DNA of 64,000 bases from Bacteroidetes bacterium ADurb.Bin174 (GTDB taxonomy: Bacteria > Bacteroidota > Bacteroidia > Bacteroidales > Paludibacteraceae): NCBI GenBank assembly GCA_002070265.1, contig MWCX01000088.1:156578-220577 (forward strand), read 5' to 3'. The notes beneath the pieces are model-generated. The model was not told the origin of the DNA. It searched no databases and saw only the letters and a list, made by a program, of their open reading frames with translations. Shown piece by piece: positions 53,033 to 60,725 of the stretch (its first letter is position 1; the number at the start of each line of letters is the position of its first letter). Position numbers and translations under genes: made by a program.

Positions 53033-53857
53033 ATGAAAAAGATTATCTGTTGTTTGTTGGCCACATTGCCAACCTGTTTTATCTGTACTCAGGTAGTTCA
53101 TCCTATTCCATCTTCTGTTTCCGCTGCAAACACGGGGGTCGCAGATATCAAGAACCGTACCGCCTTTCATAATCCCGCAACCTGGTCTTCCTGTGCACAA
53201 GCCCAAATTGTTTGCTCATTCGAGAATCGTTATCAAGTTCCCGAGCTTGCCACCAAGACTGTGATGGCTCTGTATCCTTTTCAGCATTTTGTCAGCAGCT
53301 TATCCTTTGCACATTACGGTTTTTCCTTATACCATGAAATGATAGCCGGAGCTGCTTTCGTTCGCGATTTTTCCGGAAAATTCAGCATGGGGATGCAGTT
53401 TAATTACCATACGGCATATTTTGCTTCTTCCAATAAGTATCATGGAACTGTCTATCCGCAAATAGGTTTATTTCTTCCGATTACACAAAAGATTTTATTT
53501 GGATTTCATGTAAGCAATCCATTTGCAACCGATATCAAAAGCGAAATACTGAAAAAACATATTCCTGCAGTTTACAGCATAGGGTTCAGTTACAGCTTTT
53601 TACCCGAATTCAGTTGGCGCTTGCAGGCAGATAAGGAAATTCGAAGCATTTACCGCATAGCAACGGCTCTTGATTATACCATGGTGAAGCATTATCGGTT
53701 TCAAGCGGGTATCTATGTCCATGAATATTTAGTGCCTTGCCTTGGGTTTGGTTTTAACTTAGGTCCGTTTGTTTTTGATGTGACGAACGAGCTGCATCCT
53801 TTATTGGGTCTGAACACCATAGCACAACTTCAGTATAATATCTTTTATAAAAAATAA
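53033..53857 (+). CDS. Exported outer-membrane barrel-like protein, first gene of a two-gene module
   Basis: This 274-residue protein has a signal peptide (IICCLLATLPTCFICTQ) and alternating aromatic/glycine strands throughout (SLSFAHYGFSLYHEMIAGAAF; FSMGMQFNYHTAYF; LFGFHVSNPF; GFNLGPFVFDVTNEL). Its opening SVSAANTGVADIKNRTAFHNPATWS resembles the N-terminus of PorV/PorQ/FadL-like barrels of type IX secretion and related systems (conserved NPA motif). Family assignment is tentative. It is followed 24 bases after the stop by the helix-hairpin-helix barrel protein. Confidence 0.75.
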   Translation: MKKIICCLLATLPTCFICTQVVHPIPSSVSAANTGVADIKNRTAFHNPATWSSCAQAQIVCSFENRYQVPELATKTVMALYPFQHFVSSLSFAHYGFSLYHEMIAGAAFVRDFSGKFSMGMQFNYHTAYFASSNKYHGTVYPQIGLFLPITQKILFGFHVSNPFATDIKSEILKKHIPAVYSIGFSYSFLPEFSWRLQADKEIRSIYRIATALDYTMVKHYRFQAGIYVHEYLVPCLGFGFNLGPFVFDVTNELHPLLGLNTIAQLQYNIFYKK

Positions 53858-53881
53858 CAGCGTGTGAGAAGTACTATTTTG

Positions 53882-55933
53882 ATGTATGAAAAACTGTTTG
53901 TGTTTTGCTTGCTCATGCTTGTACATGTTCCGGATTCAAATGCACAGGCAACCGATTGTTTTGATAATATAGACCAATACATTGCTGATATTTTTGAGCA
54001 ATATGCTGAAGAAAGCGAGAAAGAAATGGATTTTGATTCTTTTTACGAAGAATTGTTTGGCTTAAGTCAGCAAGCTCTTGATTTAAATCAGGCTGGACGA
54101 GAAGATTTTGGAAAAATGATTTTTCTCAGCGATTTGCAGATTGAGAATATTTTATACTACAGGTATAAAGCCGGCATGTTCTTGACTATCTATGAGTTGA
54201 TGTTGGTTGAAGGCTTGGACATGACTGATATCAGGAGGATGCTACCGTTTGTATGTTTGTCTGAAAATGGTGATGAAAAGTGGGAAAGAATAAATTTTAA
54301 GGAAGCTCTTAAATATGGCAAAAATGAAGTGCTGACCCGTTTTGACATTATCCCGGAGCAAAAAGCAGGATACATAAAAAACGAACAGGATAGTCCGGCA
54401 TATTTGGGTAATCCCTTGTGCCATCATCTAAAATATCGCTTTCACTACCGTGATAAATTATACGTCAACACAACGGCAGAAAAGGATGCCGGTGAGCAGT
54501 TTTGGGGAAAGCACCACAAAGGCTATGATTTCTTGTCCGGCTCCATTCAGTTGAAGGATTATGGATGTTTGAGAAATCTGATTGTGGGAGATTATCAGGT
54601 GAGTTTTGGACAGGGGCTGGTGATACGGCAAACTTTCAATCTTGGAAAGTCGGCTATGGCAACAAAAATCTGCGATACGGATCAAGGGTTTAAACGCTAC
54701 GGTTCAACCAATGAGTATAATTTTATGCGCGGACTGGCTTGTTCCTGGCAGTTTGGAAAAGCACACTTGCATCTTTTTTATTCCAATAAATTGGAAGACG
54801 GAAATCTTCAGGACGACCGCTTGACTGGATTTTACACCAGCGGGTACCACAGAACCGCATTAGAATGTATGAAAAGGGATGTGGTGCATCAGCAGGCGGC
54901 GGGCGGTAATTTTACCTTTCAAGGGGCATGGTTTCAGGTGGGAGTGAGCAGCCTGGCTTTGAGTTTGGATAAGAAATTAGATCCCAAGCCCTATCCTTAT
55001 AACTTGTATTATTTTCGGGATGACCGACAATTTGCTGCAGGTATTCATTATCGGTTCAGGTGGCATCAATTTAATATTTTTGGAGAGGCTGCCGGGGTGT
55101 CGGATTTTAAATATCCTGCTGTCCTTACAGGTGTGACATGCGCACCGGTTTCAAGGGTAAATTTTGCCCTGTTGTACCGATATTTCCCACCGGAATACAA
55201 TGCCTTTTATTCATCAACCTTTGCTGCAAGTTCCGGAGCCGGCAATGAGCAAGGTTTTTATTTTGGAATGGAAGTCTTACCTTTCAAACACTGGAAATTA
55301 GCCTTTTATGCAGATGCTTATAAGTTCCCATGGCTGCGTTATGGAATAGATTTCCCTTCCAAAGGAAATGATTATTTCTTGCAGTTGAATTATACGCCCC
55401 AACAACATTTATCAATATTGATGAGGCTAAAACACAAACAGACGCAAGTCAACCCGTCGGGTTCAAAAGCGGTGATTCCCATACTTGCAGAACAACAAAA
55501 ATCAGCTTTGCGGCTACAATTCGTTTATGAAGCGGGGAGCGTAAAATTTAAAAATCAGGTGGATGGCAATCTTAACAAAAAAGAGTTGAATACTTATGGT
55601 CTTGCCATGCTTCAAGAAATAAGTGTAAAGCTTAAGAAAACACCCTTGCACTTCGATCTCAGTTTTTTGTTTTTTGATGCAAAAAATTATGAAAACCTTC
55701 TCTACATGTATGAAAGGGATGTTTTGTATGCATTCAGCACACCTTCTTTTTCAGGTGTTGGCTGCAAGTATTATGTAAATTTACGCTATGACTTTACCCC
55801 AAAATTGAGTTGTTGGTTAAAAATTGCACAAACTCATTATGCTGATGACAGAGAGAAAATCGGCAGCAGTCATGAAGCGATTATGGGAGATAGAAAAACC
55901 GAAATAAAATGCTTGGTTAGATTAAAGTTTTAA
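53882..55933 (+). CDS. Exported helix-hairpin-helix plus beta-barrel protein
   Basis: This protein has about 683 residues from ATG at 53882; a GTG at 53864 is possible. Its signal peptide is LFVFCLLMLVHVPDSNAQ. A helical segment of about 70 residues follows with a ComEA-like helix-hairpin-helix pattern (LDLNQAGREDFGKMIFLSDLQIENILYYRYKAG; LTIYELMLVEGLDMTDIRRM). The remaining about 550 residues are strand-rich with many Tyr/Phe/Gly alternations typical of a large outer-membrane barrel (VGDYQVSFGQGLVIRQ; FALLYRYFPPEYNAFYSSTF; YFGMEVLPFKHWKLAFYADAY). HHH repeats usually bind DNA without sequence preference. Function unknown. Confidence 0.82.
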   Translation: MYEKLFVFCLLMLVHVPDSNAQATDCFDNIDQYIADIFEQYAEESEKEMDFDSFYEELFGLSQQALDLNQAGREDFGKMIFLSDLQIENILYYRYKAGMFLTIYELMLVEGLDMTDIRRMLPFVCLSENGDEKWERINFKEALKYGKNEVLTRFDIIPEQKAGYIKNEQDSPAYLGNPLCHHLKYRFHYRDKLYVNTTAEKDAGEQFWGKHHKGYDFLSGSIQLKDYGCLRNLIVGDYQVSFGQGLVIRQTFNLGKSAMATKICDTDQGFKRYGSTNEYNFMRGLACSWQFGKAHLHLFYSNKLEDGNLQDDRLTGFYTSGYHRTALECMKRDVVHQQAAGGNFTFQGAWFQVGVSSLALSLDKKLDPKPYPYNLYYFRDDRQFAAGIHYRFRWHQFNIFGEAAGVSDFKYPAVLTGVTCAPVSRVNFALLYRYFPPEYNAFYSSTFAASSGAGNEQGFYFGMEVLPFKHWKLAFYADAYKFPWLRYGIDFPSKGNDYFLQLNYTPQQHLSILMRLKHKQTQVNPSGSKAVIPILAEQQKSALRLQFVYEAGSVKFKNQVDGNLNKKELNTYGLAMLQEISVKLKKTPLHFDLSFLFFDAKNYENLLYMYERDVLYAFSTPSFSGVGCKYYVNLRYDFTPKLSCWLKIAQTHYADDREKIGSSHEAIMGDRKTEIKCLVRLKF

Positions 55934-55958
55934 TTAAAAGCCAAATCTTTCATTTACA

Positions 55959-55990
55959 TTGGAATTTCACCATTATTTTTTGTACTTTTG
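55959..55990 (+). promoter_or_regulatory. Promoter of pta
   Basis: TTG (55959-55961), 21 bases, then TACTTTTG (55983-55990). The leader to the ATG at 56053 is about 57 bases. Confidence 0.55.
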
Positions 55991-56052
55991 TGAAGTTTTC
56001 GTGAAACTCTTTCATAAAATCCAACTTAGGAAAACACAAGATTATTTTGAAC

Positions 56053-57048
56053 ATGCATTTATTAAATCAGATTATCAAGCGGGCACAATCCAACCCTCAG
56101 CGAATTGTACTTCCTGAAAGCACCGAAATCCGCACTTTAAAAGCAGCAGACATAGTTTTAAAAGATAAAATTGCCAAGATTATTTTGATTGGCGATAGGC
56201 AAGAAATTTTGTCTTTAGCTGAAAAAGAAAATTTAAACCACGTTGCTCATGCAAGTTTTATCAATCCTGAAACGGATGATATTCAAAAGTACGTACAATT
56301 GCTGTATGACTTGAGAAAATCCAAAGGCATGACCATGGAGGAGGCTGAAAAATTAGCCAAGGACCCATTGTATTTAGCATGCCTGATGATCAAGCAGGGA
56401 GATGCGGACGGGGAACTTGCCGGCGCACAAAACACGACTGGAAATGTATTACGACCTGCTTTTCAGATTATACGGACCAAGCCTGGAATATCGATTGTTT
56501 CCGGAGCTTTTTTAATGTTTACGCCCACTCCTCAATATGGAGAAGAAGGATTATTCGTCTTTGCGGATTGTGCCGTCAACCCCAATCCTTCTGCATCGGA
56601 ATTGGCTGAGATTGCACTTTCGTCGGCCGAGACGGCTCAGGCTTTGGCAGGTGTTCAACCCAAAGTTGCCATGTTGAGCTTTTCAACCAAGGGCAGTGCT
56701 TCCCACGAATTGGTCGATAAAGTTACAGAGGCTGTAAAATGTGCTCAAAAGGCAAATCCCGATTTGCTGGTAGATGGAGAATTGCAGGCAGATGCGGCCA
56801 TTGTACCGTCGGTAGGGAAATCCAAAGCACCGGGAAGCAATATAGCCGGACAAGCCAATGTGTTGGTATTCCCGGACTTGCAATCGGGCAACATCGCCTA
56901 TAAACTGGTGGAACGTATTTCCGGCACCTTGGCAATCGGTCCGATTCTTCAGGGAATGGCTGCTCCCGTAAATGATTTGTCGAGGGGCTGCTCGGTGGAG
57001 GATATAGTCAATATGATAGCGATAACAGCCAATCAAGCTATGAAGTAA
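56053..57048 (+). CDS. pta: Phosphate acetyltransferase
   Basis: This enzyme of about 331 residues converts acetyl-CoA and phosphate to acetyl phosphate. It is the short, single-domain form (E. coli Pta has 714 residues). Signatures are RIVLPESTEIRTLKAADIVL, GELAGAQNTTGNVLRPAFQII, LSFSTKGSASHELVDKV, DGELQADAAIVP and KAPGSNIAGQANVLVFPDLQSGNI. A TTG two codons upstream is an alternative start. It is the first gene of the pta / dehydrogenase-like / ackA set. Confidence 0.95.
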   Translation: MHLLNQIIKRAQSNPQRIVLPESTEIRTLKAADIVLKDKIAKIILIGDRQEILSLAEKENLNHVAHASFINPETDDIQKYVQLLYDLRKSKGMTMEEAEKLAKDPLYLACLMIKQGDADGELAGAQNTTGNVLRPAFQIIRTKPGISIVSGAFLMFTPTPQYGEEGLFVFADCAVNPNPSASELAEIALSSAETAQALAGVQPKVAMLSFSTKGSASHELVDKVTEAVKCAQKANPDLLVDGELQADAAIVPSVGKSKAPGSNIAGQANVLVFPDLQSGNIAYKLVERISGTLAIGPILQGMAAPVNDLSRGCSVEDIVNMIAITANQAMK

Positions 57049-57104
57049 GAAAAGAGAATTACCTATCATCAGAAAAAGTAAGAACGCAATAAAATAAATA
57101 ACGA

Positions 57105-58061
57105 ATGGCAAAAATAACAACTGAACCTATTGAAAGGTACGGACTTAGTAAGCGACACAGGCGAAAAACGCTTTTTTCAAACATCGGTGTTGTGGGCTGT
57201 GGCAATGAGGGTAGTGAGATTGCTACCACAGCGGCCATCCACGGAATGGAAGTGGTTTTTTTAGAACCTAACCAGGAAAAAATTGCCAATGCATTCAGTC
57301 GCATTGAAAGCAAGTTAGATGAAAAAATCACCAACTGGGGATTAACGGAAAATGAAAAGAAAGTCATTCTGTCTCGCATTACCGGCACCACTTCGTATAC
57401 TGATTTTCAACATTGCGATTTTGTCATTGAGGTGATCCGGTACAATGACCATACCGGTGAACGGCAGATCAATGCGAGAAAAGAAGTATTCCGTCAATTA
57501 GAACAAGTTTTGGAACCTACTGCTATCATTGCGTCTAATGTTGCGACGGTGATGATGACCGAGCTTGCATCCGAATTAAAATATCAGGAAAGGTGTATCG
57601 GTATGCATTTCATGATTAATATACCCGGGTCGCAGATTTTGGAAATTGTTCCCAGTCTGTACACATCACTGGAGACCCTTGAAAAGGTTAGTCAATTTGC
57701 AAAACTGATCAATCATGAATACATCAATGTCACGGAATCTTCAGGCTTGGTCAGTATGCGTTTGTTCCTGACACAACTCAATGAAGCTTGTCAAATCCTG
57801 ATGGAAGGAGTTTCCACGGTAGAAGATATTGACAAAGTATTGACAGTAGGTTACGGACATAGTTTGGGAGTTTTCCGCACCGCAGATAAAATGGGAATTG
57901 AAAAAATCGTAAGATTATTAAATAATCTGTATGATGAATACGGAAACATCAAATACAAGCCTTCACCTGTTTTATTGAGAAAGGTGCGTGCAAAAAATTA
58001 TGGTATAAGCACAGGCAAAGGATTTTATGTTTACGATGAATCAGGTAATATTGTAAAATAA
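57105..58061 (+). CDS. 3-hydroxyacyl-CoA dehydrogenase-like protein with altered active site
   Basis: This 318-residue protein has the Rossmann motif IGVVGCGNEGSEIA (about 27-40) and the C-terminal helical domain of 3-hydroxybutyryl-CoA dehydrogenase (AKNYGISTGKGFYVYDESG at the end). The catalytic dyad is kept: His168 (GMHFMIN) and Glu180 (ILEIV). The serine that contacts substrate in normal enzymes (SNTSS) is replaced by Ala147 (SNVATV). The asparagine of the VNRLL motif is replaced by Met218 (LVSMRLF). It lies between pta (56-base gap) and ackA (11-base gap). A changed substrate or a regulatory role is possible. Confidence 0.88.
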   Translation: MAKITTEPIERYGLSKRHRRKTLFSNIGVVGCGNEGSEIATTAAIHGMEVVFLEPNQEKIANAFSRIESKLDEKITNWGLTENEKKVILSRITGTTSYTDFQHCDFVIEVIRYNDHTGERQINARKEVFRQLEQVLEPTAIIASNVATVMMTELASELKYQERCIGMHFMINIPGSQILEIVPSLYTSLETLEKVSQFAKLINHEYINVTESSGLVSMRLFLTQLNEACQILMEGVSTVEDIDKVLTVGYGHSLGVFRTADKMGIEKIVRLLNNLYDEYGNIKYKPSPVLLRKVRAKNYGISTGKGFYVYDESGNIVK

Positions 58062-58072
58062 ATTGTTGTCAT

Positions 58073-59272
58073 ATGAAAGTTTTAGTTTTAAATTGCGGAA
58101 GTTCATCGGTTAAATATAAGTTGTTTGACATGCAAAACAACGAGGTGTTGGGTTTGGGAATAGTCGAAAAGATTGGAATGAAGGGCTCATTTCTCAAACA
58201 CACGCGCAAGAATGGAAGTCAGGTTATACTTGAAGGTGAGATTCTTGAGCATCAGGTAGCGATAGAATATGTGCTGGGCGTGTTGACAAGCAAGAAACAC
58301 GGTGCTATTAAAGCAATCGAGGAAATCGATGCTGTTGGACACCGTGTGGTTCATGGCGGAGAAAGTTTTAACACCAGTGTGCTCATCAATGATGAGGTAA
58401 TCAAAAAAATAGAGGATTGCATAGCGATTGCCCCCCTGCATAATCCGCCTAATCTATCCGGTATTCGTGCCATTGAGGAATTATTGCCCGATGTACCCCA
58501 GGTGGCAGTATTTGATACTGCTTTTCATCAAACCATGCCGGATTACGCTTATATGTACGGCATCCCCTATGTGTTGTATCAAAAATACAGCATCCGCCGC
58601 TATGGTTTTCACGGCACCAGTCACCGGTATGTTTCTCACCGTGCCTGCGAGTTTCTCGGACTTGATTACAATAAAACTAAAGTGATTACGGCTCATATTG
58701 GAAACGGAGCTTCCATTGCTGCCATAAAAGACGGCAAATCAATTGATACTTCCATGGGGTTCACTCCTGTTGAAGGATTGATGATGGGTACCCGTTCAGG
58801 TGACATAGATTTGGGTGTTGTGACTTTCCTGATGGAGAAAGAAATGATCAATGCAGCGTCTGTTTCAACCTTGTTTAACAAGCACAGTGGTGTATTGGGC
58901 GTTTCCGGTATTTCTTCAGACTTGCGCGATATTGACAAAGGCATTTCCGAAGGTAACAAACGGGCTAAGCTAGCTTTGGAAATGTACCAATATAGGATAG
59001 CGAAATACATCGGTTCATATATGGCAGCGTTAAACGGCACTGATGTACTGGTGTTTACCGGTGGAGTGGGAGAAAACCACCCCGCCGTTCGCGAGCATGT
59101 ATGTAAGCAATTCGGTTTTGTGGGCTTAAAGCTGGATCAAGCATTGAATGCAAATTCCAAAAAAGAAGAAATACTGCTGAGCACACCGGATTCAACGATT
59201 AAAGTGGTTGTGATTCCTACCGACGAAGAATTCATGATTGCATCAGATACGATGGAAATTGTGACGCATTAA
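58073..59272 (+). CDS. ackA: Acetate kinase
   Basis: This 399-residue enzyme makes ATP and acetate from acetyl phosphate, the product of Pta. It shows LVLNCGSSSVKYKLFDM at the N-terminus, HRVVHGGESFNTSV, the catalytic DTAFHQTMP region, RYGFHGTSHRYVSHRA, THIGNGAS-like AHIGNGASIAAIKDGKSIDTSMG and VFTGGVGENHPAVREHVC. Length and motifs are normal. The last gene of the fermentation set, it converges with the M23 peptidase gene 16 bases away. Confidence 0.97.
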   Translation: MKVLVLNCGSSSVKYKLFDMQNNEVLGLGIVEKIGMKGSFLKHTRKNGSQVILEGEILEHQVAIEYVLGVLTSKKHGAIKAIEEIDAVGHRVVHGGESFNTSVLINDEVIKKIEDCIAIAPLHNPPNLSGIRAIEELLPDVPQVAVFDTAFHQTMPDYAYMYGIPYVLYQKYSIRRYGFHGTSHRYVSHRACEFLGLDYNKTKVITAHIGNGASIAAIKDGKSIDTSMGFTPVEGLMMGTRSGDIDLGVVTFLMEKEMINAASVSTLFNKHSGVLGVSGISSDLRDIDKGISEGNKRAKLALEMYQYRIAKYIGSYMAALNGTDVLVFTGGVGENHPAVREHVCKQFGFVGLKLDQALNANSKKEEILLSTPDSTIKVVVIPTDEEFMIASDTMEIVTH

Positions 59273-59288
59273 GCCCGTACTTTCCGAT

Positions 59289-60182
59289 TTAACGTACCCT
59301 TAAAGTTTGCCCTATCCTAATAATTCTTTTTGGAGAAATATTGTTGAGTCTGCAAATGGCACCCACTGTGGTCCCGTAGCGCCTGGCAATCACACTTAAG
59401 CTGTCGCCTTTTTTTACTTTATAAAACAGTGCGGCCGCCAAGGCTTTTAGTTCTTTTTGATGGGAGAAACTGATTTCTTTGGTCATCAAATAATCTTCTT
59501 CCAAAGGAGTTCCGCTTGCAAAATCAATTAATTTCACGGGATTGATGGCATTGCCAAGGTAGCGAATTTCATAATGCAGGTGCGGACCTGTGGAGCGACC
59601 GGTATTTCCACCGATTGCAATCGGACTACCGGAACATACGATTTGGTCGTGAGACACCAACACACGAGAAAGGTGGGCATACACGGTTTCCAAACCATTG
59701 TCGTGGCGGAGTACCACATAGCGACCGTATCCCCTTCTTTCATAGTCTATGATTCGGACTTTACCCGAAAAAGAGGCATAAATTGTATCGCCGACTTGTA
59801 ATCTCAAATCAACACCATAGTGAAAGCGGAATCTGCGCGTTCCAAAATGTGAGGTGATGCGTTCAAATTTTGCCAATGGTGCCGTATAGGAAGACAAATC
59901 AATTTGAATCGAATCTTTTAGATCATCTATTGATGTTTGATATGGATTTAGCTTGTCACTGGTCCAAATCCGATTGTAGATATCATCAGCCGGATGATTT
60001 TCCATCAAGTCATCGGTATCGTCCATCAACAAAGTTTGATAGATATTGGCGGTGTCAGTCTGAAGTTCGGCAGCCACATTATGTTTATCGTGGTCAACAG
60101 CGTATAAATTGAATGAAAAAAAGCCAAGCAAACAAATACAAATGACCGCAAAATTTGTGTTTATTTTCATTGTATTATCCAT
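59289..60182 (-). CDS. M23-family peptidase with C-terminal LysM domain
   Basis: This 297-residue exported protein has a hydrophobic N-terminal segment (FAVICICLLGFFSFNLYA). The LytM/M23 zinc site lies in FHYGVDLRLQ (His-x3-Asp) and HLHYEIRYLGNAINP (HxH). One LysM repeat ends the chain (YKVKKGDSLSVIARRYGTTVGAICRLNNIS). It should bind and cleave peptidoglycan peptides in the periplasm, or activate other hydrolases. Its start codon shares one base with the ndk stop codon, so the two are probably cotranscribed. Confidence 0.94.
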   Translation of the reverse strand: MDNTMKINTNFAVICICLLGFFSFNLYAVDHDKHNVAAELQTDTANIYQTLLMDDTDDLMENHPADDIYNRIWTSDKLNPYQTSIDDLKDSIQIDLSSYTAPLAKFERITSHFGTRRFRFHYGVDLRLQVGDTIYASFSGKVRIIDYERRGYGRYVVLRHDNGLETVYAHLSRVLVSHDQIVCSGSPIAIGGNTGRSTGPHLHYEIRYLGNAINPVKLIDFASGTPLEEDYLMTKEISFSHQKELKALAAALFYKVKKGDSLSVIARRYGTTVGAICRLNNISPKRIIRIGQTLRVR

Positions 60183-60643
60183 TAAACTTCGTTGCCGGCG
60201 TAAAGGAAATTCATCGGATTGAATGCGTATTCAAAAATTTCTTCATCTTTAAAAAACCTCTTCAGTTCAATGGCAGCCGTTTCGACAGAGTCAGAGGCAT
60301 GAATGATGTTTTCCTGAACGCTCATACTGTAATCGCCCCGGATGGTGCCTGGAGCAGCATCTCTTCCGTTGGTTACACCCGCCATGCTACGCACTACCCT
60401 CACGGCATCTTTTCCTTGCAAACAACAAACAATCACCGGAGACGCCATCATGGAGTCTTTGATGCGTTGAAAAAATGGCAGGTGCGCAAGGTGCGCATAA
60501 TGTTCGTTTAAAATTTCATTTTTCAGTTGCATCATTTTCATTCCGCAAACTTGAAGTCCTTTTTTTTCAAATCTTTGTATCACTTCACCGATTAAACTGC
60601 GTTGTACAGCGCTCGGTTTTAGTATGATAAGCGTTTTCTCCAT
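60182..60643 (-). CDS. ndk: Nucleoside diphosphate kinase
   Basis: This 153-residue enzyme exchanges gamma-phosphates among nucleoside triphosphates. It shows KTLIILKPSAVQRSLIGEVIQRFEKKGL, the phospho-histidine motif ENIIHASDSVETA (histidine about 118 in this numbering), RSMAGVTNGRDAAPGTIRGDY, and the C-terminal FNPMNFLYAG. ATG at 60643 is preferred over a TTG at 60652. A near-perfect promoter precedes it. Confidence 0.95.
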   Translation of the reverse strand: MEKTLIILKPSAVQRSLIGEVIQRFEKKGLQVCGMKMMQLKNEILNEHYAHLAHLPFFQRIKDSMMASPVIVCCLQGKDAVRVVRSMAGVTNGRDAAPGTIRGDYSMSVQENIIHASDSVETAAIELKRFFKDEEIFEYAFNPMNFLYAGNEV

Positions 60644-60678
60644 AAAAATCAATTACTATTAATTGGCTTTAAAAGCCC

Positions 60679-60710
60679 CAAAGGTAAAGAAAATAGTTTT
60701 TTGAAGCAAA
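60679..60710 (-). promoter_or_regulatory. Consensus promoter of ndk
   Basis: On the minus strand TTTG (60710-60707), 20 bases, then TACCTTTG (60686-60679). The leader is about 30 bases. It overlaps the intergenic space downstream of recG. Confidence 0.75.
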
Positions 60711-60725
60711 CCTGACTTGTAATAT

